Assembly: GCF_042676145.1 (NCBI RefSeq)
Contig: NZ_JBHTJW010000002.1
Span: forward strand, 1,550,001 to 1,614,000
Length of the DNA: 64,000 nucleotides
From: Methylophilus glucosoxydans
Lineage (GTDB): Bacteria > Pseudomonadota > Gammaproteobacteria > Burkholderiales > Methylophilaceae
Reading direction: 5' to 3'
The position numbers and the translations under genes are program-made. Below, piece by piece: positions 14,835 to 24,709 of this stretch. Below the pieces are notes generated by a model. The model made no database searches and was not told the origin of the DNA. It saw nothing but the letters and a program-made list of their open reading frames with translations. The first letter of the stretch is position 1, and each line of letters opens with the position of its first letter.

Positions 14835-16556
14835 TTATTCAGCCTGTATTTGCGCGCGGCGCAGCGGCGCCGGAATATACCATTTTTGTGAGTCGTAGCC
14901 GACACCCGCTGGAGGTATAGGATTCATAATCCCTTGCACACGTTTGTGGATGGCGGTCAGCCCGTAGCCGGCAGACAGGTAAACCAGAGGACTATCGTCA
15001 TAGAGGGCCTTGGCGAATGCATGATAAATCTGCATGCGTTTTTCCGGGTCAAACTCAAGTCGCCCTTGCTCCAGCAGATGGTCTACTTGAGGATTGTGGT
15101 AGCCGATAAAGTTGAATTGCCCGGGATTCTGCTGACTGGAATGCCAGATATTGTACTGATCAGGGTCCAGACCCAGTCCCCAGCCCATTACCACGGCATC
15201 AAAATTACCCGGTTTGATAAAATTGGTCAGTAAACTGGCCCATTCCAGCGTACGCAAGCGGGTATCAATCCCGACTTCCTTGAGTCTGCGCTGAATAATG
15301 ACCGAGGTTTTCTCGCGCTGCTTGTTACCGAGGTTGGTCAGGATTTCAAATGACAGTTTTTGACCATTTTTGTCTAGATAACCGTCGCCATCGCTGTCTG
15401 TGTAACCTGCCTCTGCTAACAGTTGTCTGGCTTTGGCCGGATCGAAGGCATAGGGGTGAAGATCAGGATTGCTCCAGCGCGTGCCCGGCTTGTAAGGGGA
15501 GGCAATCGCAATGCCGAGGCCAAGATAGACGCCATCAATAATTTCCTGTTTATCAATGGCATAGTTGATCGCTTTACGCACACGCACATCATCAAATGGT
15601 TTGCGTTTGAGGTTAAAGCCCAGGTATGTATAGCTGTTGCCTAGCTCTTTGTATTGGTTGAGCCTAGCTGCGAGTGCCGGACGCGAAGGAATAATGCGTG
15701 CATAGGTAATCGGATCCATGTTCATGCTATCAATATGGTCCGCCATGAGCTCGAGAAATTGGGCGGCCGGATCAGGGATCACGCGTTCGACCAGTGTTTC
15801 GATGTTGGCGGGTCCCATGACCGACTTGGGGTTGCGACTTAATTTGATGTATTCGCCGTGTCGCCATTCCTGAAGCTGGTAATAATGACTGCCTAACGGT
15901 TTTTGCGCAAAACTGGTGGTATGTATATCCTGTCCTGCCAGTTTGTGTTTAGGCAGCACTTGCAAACTGGCCCAGCTTTCGAGCGCGGGTGCAAAGGGCT
16001 GCGAATAGTGCACGATAAACGTTTGTGGATCTGGCGCTTCTGCCTGGGTAACGAGTTGATAATCAGAGGCATAAGGGCTATGCGTTTTTTCGTCTGTGAT
16101 CAGCTGCCAGGTGAAAAGCACATCCGCACTGGTAAGCGGCTTGCCATCGGCCCATTGCAGATTGGGTTTGAGCTTGAAAGTGATGGTTTTATTGTCGTCT
16201 GCGACTTGCCAGGAAGCGGCTAATTCGCCGGCCAAATCCAGATTCTGGTCGTATTTGAGCAGTGAATTAAACAGGTAACTGCCAATTGCCAGCGAGGCGG
16301 ATTCGCCAGCCACCATACCGATCATGCTGCTCGGATCTGAGGGCATGGCGCTCATCAGCGTGCCCCCGGCCTGTGGTGGGTAGGCCTGATCAAACGCCAG
16401 TGTCTCCTGGTTGGCCTGCTCTGGACTACAGGCTGACAGCATGGCCGCCAGAGCCATGGTCATCATGGCATGGCGCACATATCCTCGGCGCTTGCCTTGC
16501 GCATTCTGCGGATGAGACACAACGTGCAAATTGAGCGGTGAGTGTGCAGTGCGCAT
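14835..16556 (-). CDS. extracellular solute-binding protein, family 5 (peptide-type)
   Basis: This 573-residue protein (SBP_bac_5 family, as DppA/OppA/YejA) captures peptides or similar solutes. A lipobox LSAC ends at Cys43, so it is predicted to be a lipoprotein. The start is uncertain: ATG 16556 has no Shine-Dalgarno site. GTG 16478, preceded by GAGG, would give a compact 17-residue lipoprotein signal and is arguably better. It follows mltD by 11 bases and precedes the two permeases. A cell-wall peptide substrate is suggested by the mltD linkage but not shown. Confidence 0.88.
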   Translation of the reverse strand: MRTAHSPLNLHVVSHPQNAQGKRRGYVRHAMMTMALAAMLSACSPEQANQETLAFDQAYPPQAGGTLMSAMPSDPSSMIGMVAGESASLAIGSYLFNSLLKYDQNLDLAGELAASWQVADDNKTITFKLKPNLQWADGKPLTSADVLFTWQLITDEKTHSPYASDYQLVTQAEAPDPQTFIVHYSQPFAPALESWASLQVLPKHKLAGQDIHTTSFAQKPLGSHYYQLQEWRHGEYIKLSRNPKSVMGPANIETLVERVIPDPAAQFLELMADHIDSMNMDPITYARIIPSRPALAARLNQYKELGNSYTYLGFNLKRKPFDDVRVRKAINYAIDKQEIIDGVYLGLGIAIASPYKPGTRWSNPDLHPYAFDPAKARQLLAEAGYTDSDGDGYLDKNGQKLSFEILTNLGNKQREKTSVIIQRRLKEVGIDTRLRTLEWASLLTNFIKPGNFDAVVMGWGLGLDPDQYNIWHSSQQNPGQFNFIGYHNPQVDHLLEQGRLEFDPEKRMQIYHAFAKALYDDSPLVYLSAGYGLTAIHKRVQGIMNPIPPAGVGYDSQKWYIPAPLRRAQIQAE

Positions 16557-16567
16557 GATGGGCCGAT

Positions 16568-18136
16568 TTAATGTTTGCTGGACTGACTTTTCTTATGATG
16601 CGATGTTGTGCTCTTTTTAGCTGAATCTGATGAAGAGGCACTATGTTTACTGTGGCTGCCTGCTTTCTTAGCACCAGATTTTACACTTGTTTTCGAGTCA
16701 TTCGATTTTCCAGAGTTCCCTTTACTTGATTTGCTGGCGTGGCTTTCTTGTTTTTGCAGTTGCAATACCTGGCCAGCCGCCAGTTTTTTAGACTTGAGAT
16801 GGTTCTGTTGCATGATTTGCTGGCTGCTAATGCCATAGCGCTTGGCCAGAGTGGACAAGGTCTCGCCAGCTTTCACTTTATGGGAAAAAGTCGTTGGTTC
16901 GCTGGATGACTCTTTTTCAACCGGCACTTCTACTGAAAGTTTGGCCATGGCTGCGACATCAATCGGTTTGGTCAGACCAGCTGACTCCACGCTGGCGGGC
17001 ACTAACAATGGTCGACGGACAATCAGATTGCGATTCGGCTTCAGGTTATTGGTTGCGCTCAATTCGTAAATACTGATATCAAACTTGCTGGCAATCACAC
17101 CCAGACGCTCACCACGCTTGGGCTGGTAGCTGTGCCAGTTGGAGAGGGGACGGTTATACGCATTTAGATTTTGTGTAAAGTTGCTGGCCGCCCAGGTTGG
17201 TAGCAGAAGTTTTTGATAACTGTTTTCCGTGATGAGTACCGGCCGCGTAAAACTTGGGTTGAGTGCGCTAAACTCCTCCAGCGTAATCCCTGCCAACTCT
17301 GCAGCCAGTTTTGCATCAATCTTGTTGGGGGCCTGGACGGTGGTAAAGTAAGGCCGGTTTGGAATTTCGTTGAGCGTCAATCCATATTGTTCAGGCCGGA
17401 AAATAATGTTTTTGATGGCCTGCAGCTTGGGCACGTAATTGCGAGTTTCATCCGGTAAGGACAAGTGCTGGTAATCGGTCGGCAAGCCCAGGCGCTCATT
17501 GCGCTCAATGGCGCGTGCAACCGTGCCTTCGCCCGCGTTGTAAGCGGCCAGTGCCAAGTCCCAGGCGCCAAACATGGTATAAAGCTTTTGCAGATAATTG
17601 AGCGCAGCCTGGGTGGCGGCAGTGACGTCTTTGCGTGAATCTTTCCAGTAGTTCTGCTTGAGGCCAAAGTCTTTGCCGGTAGAGGGAATGAATTGCCAGA
17701 TGCCTGACGCCTTGCTGGTAGACAGCGCTTTAGGATTAAAGCCGCTTTCTATCATGGGCAGTAGCGCAATCTCGGTGGGCATGCCTCTTTTTTCAACTTC
17801 AACAACGATGTGGTAAAGATACTTTTTACTCCGCTCCAGCATGCGTGAAACGTAGTCGGGGCGAGAGGCGTACCATTGTTCGTGTTTGTTGGTGTAGCTT
17901 GAGTCGATGTCCGGCATGTTAAAGCCATCGCGCACGCGGTCCCACAAGCTGTTTTGCAAGGTCAGGCTATCTTCAAACTGATAACTGGAGGTGTAGCCTT
18001 CTACGCCAGTCTCTCCATAGCTTTCGTCATAACTGCCATTGTCATCGGACAAGGTGGCTGGTTCCACGTATTCAGCCGATCCGCACCATGGCGAGGCTGA
18101 CAGTGCAATGCAGACGATGAATCTTTTAAAACGCAT
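16568..18136 (-). CDS. mltD: membrane-bound lytic murein transglycosylase D
   Basis: MltD cleaves the glycan strands of peptidoglycan. The 522-residue protein has a signal peptide (cleavage near residue 20), an SLT domain (about 110-240) with catalytic Glu130 in PMIESGFNPKA and the AAYNAGEGTV motif, then two LysM-like modules (about 335-380 and 411-460). It ends in an unusual Ser/Lys/His-rich tail (about 465-522), probably disordered and basic. There is no clear lipobox despite the family name. It heads the run mltD-binding protein-permeases-fabI. Confidence 0.93.
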   Translation of the reverse strand: MRFKRFIVCIALSASPWCGSAEYVEPATLSDDNGSYDESYGETGVEGYTSSYQFEDSLTLQNSLWDRVRDGFNMPDIDSSYTNKHEQWYASRPDYVSRMLERSKKYLYHIVVEVEKRGMPTEIALLPMIESGFNPKALSTSKASGIWQFIPSTGKDFGLKQNYWKDSRKDVTAATQAALNYLQKLYTMFGAWDLALAAYNAGEGTVARAIERNERLGLPTDYQHLSLPDETRNYVPKLQAIKNIIFRPEQYGLTLNEIPNRPYFTTVQAPNKIDAKLAAELAGITLEEFSALNPSFTRPVLITENSYQKLLLPTWAASNFTQNLNAYNRPLSNWHSYQPKRGERLGVIASKFDISIYELSATNNLKPNRNLIVRRPLLVPASVESAGLTKPIDVAAMAKLSVEVPVEKESSSEPTTFSHKVKAGETLSTLAKRYGISSQQIMQQNHLKSKKLAAGQVLQLQKQESHASKSSKGNSGKSNDSKTSVKSGAKKAGSHSKHSASSSDSAKKSTTSHHKKSQSSKH

Positions 18137-18346
18137 GACGGTAATACTTTATCCTGAGAGTGTTGCGCATCCGGCAGGGCGGATACACATGGATTGCTAA
18201 ATCCGGATGGCCGTAGCGGCCGCGCCGATCTGTTTGAGATAGGCCTAACGCACACAAGCGCTTTAAGGAGGACATCATTCTACGTTAAATTCGGGGGGAG
18301 ACAAGCCCTTGCCAGCGAGCCCAGACTGTGCTTGAAGGTTGTGCGA

Positions 18347-19129
18347 TCAGAAGTCATTGCGGCGGGTGCGGATCTCGGTAAACACTTCCAGCGCCGAGCG
18401 CGATTGAAATTCAGGGCGGAGACGCAACTGTTCACACCGCAAAAACGGATTGGTCGCCAATTCTTGTGCCAAGGACGTTGGCAGGCTGGGGCGTTGCTGA
18501 TGGCGTAACTCGCGGGTGGTTGCGATACGTTGGAGTAATGCGCGGTTATCCGGCTCTATGGTCTGCGCAAAAGCAAGATTGTGCGCGGTATATTCATGCG
18601 CCGGGTAAACGAGTGTTTCTGGGGGAAGCGCGGCAATCTGCTGTAGCGAGGCATACATTTGTGCAGGCGTGCCTTCAAACAGGCGGCCGCACCCTGCACC
18701 AAACAGAACGTCGCCGCTAAACAAATGCTGCTGATTGACATAATAAGCCACATGATCAAGTGTATGGCCCGGCAGCGAAAGCACTTCGCAGCTTATTATG
18801 TCTTCTGGCAGCAGACTGATAGTGTCCCCGGCGTGGACGGGGATGGTCTGCATGGCCTGATAAGACGGCTGTGAACTGTCCGGGGCATAGACAGGACAGC
18901 GCCAATGCTTTTGCAATCTGGCAGCGCCGCCCACATGGTCTGCATGATGATGTGTGAGTAAAATCCCTTTTAAGCTCAGTTTTCTCTTGCTCAAAGCCTC
19001 TTCAACCACGTCCGCATCGCCCGGATCAACCAGCCAGGCCAGTGAGCCAGACTGAATTAACCACAGATAATTGTCGCTAAAAGCGGGCAGGGGGATGATT
19101 TCTATACTTGCAGAACTTTTGTCCATCAC
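18347..19129 (-). CDS. gloB: hydroxyacylglutathione hydrolase (glyoxalase II)
   Basis: GloB hydrolyses S-D-lactoylglutathione, finishing methylglyoxal detoxification; related enzymes also act on other glutathione thioesters. The 260-residue metallo-beta-lactamase fold shows THHHADH at 59-65 and further metal ligands in SLPGHTLDH and in YPAHEYT. The C-terminal HAGH domain carries the substrate-binding basic residues. It is divergent from the methyltransferase gene at 19202, an arrangement (methyltransferase/rnhA/dnaQ beside gloB) common in betaproteobacteria. Confidence 0.95.
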   Translation of the reverse strand: MMDKSSASIEIIPLPAFSDNYLWLIQSGSLAWLVDPGDADVVEEALSKRKLSLKGILLTHHHADHVGGAARLQKHWRCPVYAPDSSQPSYQAMQTIPVHAGDTISLLPEDIISCEVLSLPGHTLDHVAYYVNQQHLFSGDVLFGAGCGRLFEGTPAQMYASLQQIAALPPETLVYPAHEYTAHNLAFAQTIEPDNRALLQRIATTRELRHQQRPSLPTSLAQELATNPFLRCEQLRLRPEFQSRSALEVFTEIRTRRNDF

Positions 19130-19201
19130 GCATCATTGAAAAAATCATGATGCTTGTCAAGGGAGATGCCCTGGACGGTATTCAAGAGGTGTTTTAAGTG
19201 C

Positions 19202-19996
19202 GTGAGGGAATCTATCTTGCAATCAAGCCAGTCAGTGTTCTTTGAACAAATGCCTCTGGGTCAATATATTGTCGCGCGTGAAACGCCTTTGTACGCGCAG
19301 GCCGTGGCTGATGTGTTCGGCTTTCATGCTCTGCAGATCGGATGGTCTGCGCATGACCTGCTCGAGCAGTGTCGGATTCCTTACAAACACTCCCTACAGC
19401 TAACCGCCTCGGCCAATGCATCGTTATTATGCGAAAGCGAGTTTTTGCCATTTGCCGAAAATTCAGTTGACTTGGTCTGCATGCCCCATGTGCTGGAGCA
19501 GTGTGCGGATCCACAGCAGACGTTACGCGAAGTGTTTCGGGTACTGGTGCCTGAAGGTAGTTTGGTGCTGACCGGGATTAGCCCTGCCAGTTGTTTAGGC
19601 ATGCGCGCCAGAGTCGGGCAATTCAGGCAGGCAGGCGGTTTCAGCAGATTGTTTACAGCCTGGCGCATTCGTGACTGGTTGAGTGTATTGGGATTTGAGG
19701 TCGTGCGTAGTGGTTATTTGATGCACGCTTTTCCATTCAATGATCCTGACTGGCTGGCGCGCCAGTCTTGCCTGGAACGGTGGGGGCCACGCTTGTGTGG
19801 CATGAGTGGTGGCATTTATTTCCTGATCGCCAAAAAAAGAGTGCTCAACATCCGTTTGTTAAAACCAGACTGGAAAATGTTGCCGCTGAATCCGGCGTTG
19901 CAGGTCAGAAAAGGCCGTTCCAGCATACAAAAAAACGGCCAAAAGCAGTTAGAATGCGCGGATGTCGAATCAACAATGGATAGAAATGTACGCTGA
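19202..19996 (+). CDS. class I SAM-dependent methyltransferase
   Basis: The product is about 264 residues from GTG 19202; the open frame begins at TTG 19154, and AAGAGG about 12 bases before the GTG favours that start. It has a degenerate Rossmann methyltransferase core: acidic SVDLVCMPHVLEQCADPQQTLRE is the motif around the methyl donor site and LVPEGSLVL is the post-motif strand. The usual glycine-rich motif I is not evident. The substrate is unknown. It lies between gloB and rnhA, and its 3' end overlaps rnhA by 35 bases. Confidence 0.75.
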   Translation: MRESILQSSQSVFFEQMPLGQYIVARETPLYAQAVADVFGFHALQIGWSAHDLLEQCRIPYKHSLQLTASANASLLCESEFLPFAENSVDLVCMPHVLEQCADPQQTLREVFRVLVPEGSLVLTGISPASCLGMRARVGQFRQAGGFSRLFTAWRIRDWLSVLGFEVVRSGYLMHAFPFNDPDWLARQSCLERWGPRLCGMSGGIYFLIAKKRVLNIRLLKPDWKMLPLNPALQVRKGRSSIQKNGQKQLECADVESTMDRNVR

Positions 19997-20411
19997 TGGT
20001 GCTTGCAAGGGCAACCCTGGCGTCGGTGGCTGGGGCGTATGGCTTAAAGCGGGCTCGCACGAAAAATCCCTCTATGGTGGCGAAGCGCTGACCACCAATA
20101 ATCGTATGGAGCTGACGGCGGTGATTCAAGGCTTGCAGGCGCTCAAGAAACCCTCGCATGTCAGAGTGTATACCGATTCCAGCTATGTGCAAAAAGGCAT
20201 GACCGAGTGGTTGGCAGGCTGGAAGCTCAAGCAATGGCGTACGGCGGATAAAAAACCGGTTAAAAATGCGGACTTATGGCAACAGTTGGATGTCATCGCC
20301 CAGCCTCACCAGATTGAATGGATTTGGGTGAAAGGGCATGCTGGCAACGAGGGCAACGAGCGTGCGGATGCTTTGGCAAATCAAGGTGTATTAACCGTGG
20401 CGATAGGATAG
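19962..20411 (+). CDS. rnhA: ribonuclease HI
   Basis: RNase HI removes RNA from RNA-DNA hybrids. The 149-residue protein has the catalytic carboxylates Asp12 (YADGACKGNPG), Glu50 (NRMEL), Asp72 (YTDSSYV) and Asp136 (ERADALA), plus His126. It overlaps the methyltransferase gene by 35 bases and dnaQ starts 13 bases downstream, so the three genes are probably co-transcribed; rnhA-dnaQ adjacency is widespread. Confidence 0.97.
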   Translation: MSNQQWIEMYADGACKGNPGVGGWGVWLKAGSHEKSLYGGEALTTNNRMELTAVIQGLQALKKPSHVRVYTDSSYVQKGMTEWLAGWKLKQWRTADKKPVKNADLWQQLDVIAQPHQIEWIWVKGHAGNEGNERADALANQGVLTVAIG

Positions 20412-20424
20412 GAGTGTAGCTTAA

Positions 20425-21105
20425 ATGAGACAGATTTTCCTCGATACCGAGACCACTGGCCTCTATCCCGATCAGGGACATCGAATTATTGAAATTGCGG
20501 CGGTCGAGATGTTGAACCGCCGACCAACCCAGCGTCACTTTCACTTGTATATCAATCCCGAGCGTGAGATTGATGCCGGTGCGCAGGAAGTACATGGCAT
20601 TTCGCTGGAGTTCTTGCAGGATAAGCCGCTTTTTGCGCAAATTGCACAGGATTTCATTGCGTTTATTCGTGGTGCAGAGCTCATTATTCATAACGCTCCG
20701 TTTGATGTCGGCTTCCTCAATATGGAGTTGTCCAGGCTTAGCATGGACCCGCTGCCGTCATTCGTCAGTGGTATCGTTGATACCTTGAAAATGGCCAAGG
20801 AAATGCGTCCCGGCCAGCGTAACAATCTGGATGCCTTGTGCCGCCACTACGGTATCGATAACTCACAGCGGACCTTGCACGGCGCCTTGCTCGATGCGGA
20901 ATTGCTCGCCGATGTCTACATTGCCATGACGCGCGGACAAGAGAGCCTGTTGATGGAACTCTCAACCTCCGAGCAACAAACCATGCAAAGCCATATTGAG
21001 GTCGACTTTTCTGCAATGAAGCGATTGCCGCCTAGCGAAGAGGAGTTGGCCAGCCATCAGCAATATATAGAAAGTCTCAGCAAGTCTGGTGCCTCGCCCT
21101 GGTGA
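20425..21105 (+). CDS. dnaQ: DNA polymerase III epsilon subunit (3'-5' proofreading exonuclease)
   Basis: The 226-residue protein contains the exonuclease motifs of the DnaQ family: Exo I DTETTG (residues 7-12), Exo II HNAPFDVGFLN and Exo III HGALLDAELLADVY. It corrects misincorporation within the polymerase III core. The C-terminal tail, which in E. coli binds the alpha subunit, is present but short. It lies directly downstream of rnhA. Confidence 0.96.
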   Translation: MRQIFLDTETTGLYPDQGHRIIEIAAVEMLNRRPTQRHFHLYINPEREIDAGAQEVHGISLEFLQDKPLFAQIAQDFIAFIRGAELIIHNAPFDVGFLNMELSRLSMDPLPSFVSGIVDTLKMAKEMRPGQRNNLDALCRHYGIDNSQRTLHGALLDAELLADVYIAMTRGQESLLMELSTSEQQTMQSHIEVDFSAMKRLPPSEEELASHQQYIESLSKSGASPW

Positions 21106-21227
21106 CGACCGTCTTTTGTTGTGATTTGATGCGGCTCTGCTGCGTTTATTCACTCTTTACATTCCAGATGCTTGCGGTAGTATCAAAAGATATTTCCAAG
21201 TTGTGACAACTATTAAGCAGAGATTCT

Positions 21228-22313
21228 ATGCACACAGACACCATTGTAGTGACCGGGGGTGCCGGTTTTATCGGCAGCAATTTCGTCAATGCCTGGGTAA
21301 AGCTGAAGCTGGGTAAACTGGTCAATTTGGACAAGCTCACTTATGCCGGCAACATGGAGAATCTGGCTGAGATTAGCCACGACCCGGACCATGTCTTCAT
21401 TCATGCGGATATCGGTGACCGCGCTGCGGTTAAAACTTTGCTGGAAACCCACAAACCCAGGGCAGTGCTTAATTTTGCTGCAGAAAGTCATGTAGACCGC
21501 TCTATCCACGGGCCGGATGCGTTTATCCAGACCAATGTGGTCGGTACGTTTAACCTGCTTGAAGAGGTCAGGGCCTATTGGCAAGCATTGCCGGTAGAGT
21601 CGCAGCAGTCGTTCCGTTTCCTGCATGTGTCTACCGATGAAGTCTATGGCTCACTGGAACCCAATGATCCAGCATTCAAGGAAACCAACCCTTATCAGCC
21701 TAACAGTCCATATTCAGCCTCAAAAGCGGCCTCAGATCATCTGGTGCGTGCCTATCATCACACCTATGGCCTGCCGACCCTCACCACCAATTGTTCCAAC
21801 AATTATGGCCCTTACCACTTCCCGGAAAAACTGATTCCGTTAGTGATTCATAACGCCTTGTCTGGCAAACCCTTACCGATCTATGGGAATGGTAGCAATA
21901 TCCGTGACTGGCTGTATGTCGAAGACCACTGCAATGCCATCCGTGAAGTGCTGGCCAAGGGCCTGCCTGGCGAGACATACAATATTGGTGGCTGGAATGA
22001 GAAAACCAATCTGGACGTTGTACATACGCTGTGCGACATCCTCGATCAGGAGCAGCCCAAAGCACAAGGCAGCTACCGCGACCAGATTACGTTTGTCAAA
22101 GACCGTCCCGGTCATGACCTGCGTTACGCCATTGACGCCAGCAAGATCGAGCAGACCTTAGGCTGGAAACCTCAGGAAACCTTTGAAACCGGGATCCGTA
22201 AAACGGTGCGCTGGTATCTGGAGCATACCCAATGGGTGGAACGCGTCACCAGCGGTGAATACCAGCACTGGCTCAGTACAAACTACCATGAACGTGGCGA
22301 GGAGTTGGCATAA
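21228..22313 (+). CDS. rmlB: dTDP-glucose 4,6-dehydratase
   Basis: RmlB is the second enzyme of dTDP-L-rhamnose synthesis. The 361-residue extended short-chain dehydrogenase has the NAD-binding GGAGFIGSNF near the N-terminus, the STDEVYG active-site strand and Tyr-X3-Lys in YSASKAA. It opens the rmlBACD operon: rmlA starts at its last base (ATAATG overlap) and rmlC overlaps rmlA in the same way. The rhamnose presumably goes to surface polysaccharide, since no glycosyltransferase is in the window. Confidence 0.97.
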   Translation: MHTDTIVVTGGAGFIGSNFVNAWVKLKLGKLVNLDKLTYAGNMENLAEISHDPDHVFIHADIGDRAAVKTLLETHKPRAVLNFAAESHVDRSIHGPDAFIQTNVVGTFNLLEEVRAYWQALPVESQQSFRFLHVSTDEVYGSLEPNDPAFKETNPYQPNSPYSASKAASDHLVRAYHHTYGLPTLTTNCSNNYGPYHFPEKLIPLVIHNALSGKPLPIYGNGSNIRDWLYVEDHCNAIREVLAKGLPGETYNIGGWNEKTNLDVVHTLCDILDQEQPKAQGSYRDQITFVKDRPGHDLRYAIDASKIEQTLGWKPQETFETGIRKTVRWYLEHTQWVERVTSGEYQHWLSTNYHERGEELA

Positions 22314-23194
22314 TGGCAAGAAAAGGCATCGTATTGGCCGGTGGCTCCGGCACCCGCTTATATCCAGTGACGCAAGTCGTCTCCAAACAACTGTTGCCGG
22401 TGTATGACAAACCCATGATCTACTACCCCCTGTCGGCACTCATGCTGGCAGGCATCCGGGAAGTGTTGATTATTTCTACCCCGATGGACACGCCACGCTT
22501 TAAAGAACTGCTGGGCGATGGTAGCCAGTGGGGCATGCGCATTGAGTACCAGGTACAACCTTCACCCGATGGGCTGGCACAGGCCTTTATCCTCGGCGAG
22601 TCGTTCATTGGTAACGACAGCAGCGCCTTGGTGCTCGGCGACAATATTTTTTACGGGCATGAGCTCGGTGACATGGCCATGACTGCCGGTAAACGCGAGC
22701 AGGGCGCCACCGTGTTTGCCTACCCGGTCAACGACCCCGAGCGCTATGGCGTGGTCGAGTTTGATACGCACGGCACGGCCATCAGCCTGGAAGAAAAGCC
22801 TACACAACCCAAATCGCGCTATGCGGTGACTGGGCTGTATTTTTACGATCAGCGCGTGGTTGAGATTGCCAAGAACCTCAAGCCCTCGGCCCGTGGCGAA
22901 CTCGAGATCACTGACGTCAACAAGCATTATTTGGCCTCTGGGGACCTCAATGTCGAAGTCATGGGGCGTGGCATGGCCTGGCTGGATACCGGTACCCACG
23001 AATCACTGCTGGAAGCCAGTGGCTTTATTCAAACGATTGAAAAGCGTCAGGGCCTGAAGATTGCCTGTCTGGAAGAAATCGCCTATCGCCAGGGCTTTAT
23101 CAATGCAGAGCAACTGGACAAACTGGCGGATAAATATGCCAAGAATGGGTACGGACAGCATTTGAAGATGATTTTAAAAGAGCGGGTATTTTAA
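22313..23194 (+). CDS. rmlA: glucose-1-phosphate thymidylyltransferase
   Basis: RmlA couples dTTP and glucose-1-phosphate to give dTDP-glucose, the committed step of the pathway, and is classically feedback-inhibited by dTDP-rhamnose. The 293-residue protein has the nucleotide-binding GGSGTRLYPVT at the N-terminus, the VLGDNIFYG motif and EEKP. Translation is coupled to rmlB by a one-base overlap. Confidence 0.97.
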   Translation: MARKGIVLAGGSGTRLYPVTQVVSKQLLPVYDKPMIYYPLSALMLAGIREVLIISTPMDTPRFKELLGDGSQWGMRIEYQVQPSPDGLAQAFILGESFIGNDSSALVLGDNIFYGHELGDMAMTAGKREQGATVFAYPVNDPERYGVVEFDTHGTAISLEEKPTQPKSRYAVTGLYFYDQRVVEIAKNLKPSARGELEITDVNKHYLASGDLNVEVMGRGMAWLDTGTHESLLEASGFIQTIEKRQGLKIACLEEIAYRQGFINAEQLDKLADKYAKNGYGQHLKMILKERVF

Positions 23195-23739
23195 TGCTGG
23201 TGACTGCGACCAAAATTCCAGAGGTGTTGATTCTAGAACCCAAGGTATTCGGCGATGCACGAGGCTTCTTTATAGAGAGCTTCAATGCGCAAGCCTTTAA
23301 ACAAGCCACAGGGCTCGATGTGACATTCGTGCAAGATAACCATTCCCGTTCGGCCAAAGGCGTATTACGCGGTCTGCATTATCAAGTCCAGCAAGCGCAG
23401 GGAAAACTGGTGAGAGTGGTTGCCGGAGAAGTGTTTGATGTCGCGGTCGATCTGCGTCAGAGTTCTGCGACCTTTGGATTATGGGAAGGCGTGCATTTAA
23501 GCGCTGACAATCACCGTCAGCTATGGATTCCGCCTGGCTTCGCGCATGGCTTTGTCGTGCTCTCTGACACGGCTGACTTTCTGTATAAAACAACGGATTA
23601 CTATGCGCCACAATATGAGGCCTGCCTTAAATGGGATGACCCGACGATTGGCATAGACTGGCCGTTGGACATGCCCCCCAGCCTGTCTGCCAAAGATCAG
23701 CAAGGGCTCCCCTGGGCACAGGCGCCCAAATTTGACTAA
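23194..23739 (+). CDS. rmlC: dTDP-4-dehydrorhamnose 3,5-epimerase
   Basis: RmlC epimerises C3 and C5 of the 4-keto sugar. The 181-residue cupin has the characteristic FVQDNHSRS, LRGLHYQ (catalytic His) and WIPPGFAHGFVVLS motifs. Its start overlaps the rmlA stop. The order B-A-C-D is complete and no gene of the pathway is missing. Confidence 0.97.
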   Translation: MLVTATKIPEVLILEPKVFGDARGFFIESFNAQAFKQATGLDVTFVQDNHSRSAKGVLRGLHYQVQQAQGKLVRVVAGEVFDVAVDLRQSSATFGLWEGVHLSADNHRQLWIPPGFAHGFVVLSDTADFLYKTTDYYAPQYEACLKWDDPTIGIDWPLDMPPSLSAKDQQGLPWAQAPKFD

Positions 23740-23778
23740 TTATTAGCATATTCTTTGATTCGGACCTTGCTCACGCAT

Positions 23779-24696
23779 ATGAAAAAAATCCTGTTAACAG
23801 GCGTCAATGGTCAAGTGGGGCATGCACTTGCCGCACAGCTGCAACAACAGCCCATTGCTCAAGTACAGCTAATCAGCTGTACCCGCCAACAACTGGACCT
23901 CAGTCAGCCAGTGCACATCCGACAAGTCATCCGCCAGGTCAAACCAGACCTGATTATTAACCCTGCCGCCTATACCGCGGTAGACCAGGCCGAAACCGAG
24001 CGTGAACTTGCCTTTGCCATCAACGCCACGGCCCCACAAATCATTGCAGAAGAAGCCGCACGAGTGAATGCAGCGCTGATCCATTTCTCGACTGACTATG
24101 TATATGACGGCAGCAAAGCCACAGCTTACCTTGAAACTGACGCAGTTAATCCAGTCAGTGTTTACGGCGCCAGCAAACTTGCAGGCGAGCAGGCGATTGC
24201 TGCGGTTGGCCTTCCGCATCTCATCCTGCGTACCAGCTGGGTCTATGGCAGCTACGGCAAGAACTTCCTCAAAACCATCATTCGGTTAGCACAGAGTCGG
24301 GAACAACTACGCATTGTGGCAGACCAGCATGGCGCCCCCACGGCCGATATCGCAATTGCTGAAGCGGTCGCGCAATTAATTGAACGCTGGCATCCGCACA
24401 ACGCTGAACAAACCGGGATTTATCATTTGGTGAATCGAGGTGAAACCACCTGGTATGGTTTTGCCAGTGAGATTGTGGCGCAGTATCAAGCGCTGGCGCT
24501 ACAACAGGGCTGGCCCGCCTTGCTACTTAAAGCGCTGCAAGCCATATCAACTGCAGAATACCCAACGCCTGCCAGACGCCCCCAAAACTCAAGGCTGGTC
24601 AGTAATAAGCTGGAGCAGGTGTTTGGTGTGCGTTTGCCGGGATGGGACACATCACTTGCGCAAGTCATGCCAGCGTTGAGTGCGCTGGAAAATTAA
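23779..24696 (+). CDS. rmlD: dTDP-4-dehydrorhamnose reductase
   Basis: RmlD reduces the 4-keto group to give dTDP-L-rhamnose. The roughly 305-residue protein has GVNGQVGHAL (NADPH site), INPAAYTAVDQAE, STDYVYDG and YGASKLAGE (catalytic Tyr-X3-Lys). The open frame begins with TTG at 23755, but ATG 23779 gives the normal family N-terminus. It ends 13 bases before convergent queD. Confidence 0.95.
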   Translation: MKKILLTGVNGQVGHALAAQLQQQPIAQVQLISCTRQQLDLSQPVHIRQVIRQVKPDLIINPAAYTAVDQAETERELAFAINATAPQIIAEEAARVNAALIHFSTDYVYDGSKATAYLETDAVNPVSVYGASKLAGEQAIAAVGLPHLILRTSWVYGSYGKNFLKTIIRLAQSREQLRIVADQHGAPTADIAIAEAVAQLIERWHPHNAEQTGIYHLVNRGETTWYGFASEIVAQYQALALQQGWPALLLKALQAISTAEYPTPARRPQNSRLVSNKLEQVFGVRLPGWDTSLAQVMPALSALEN

Positions 24697-24709
24697 TTCT
24701 GATCGCAGA

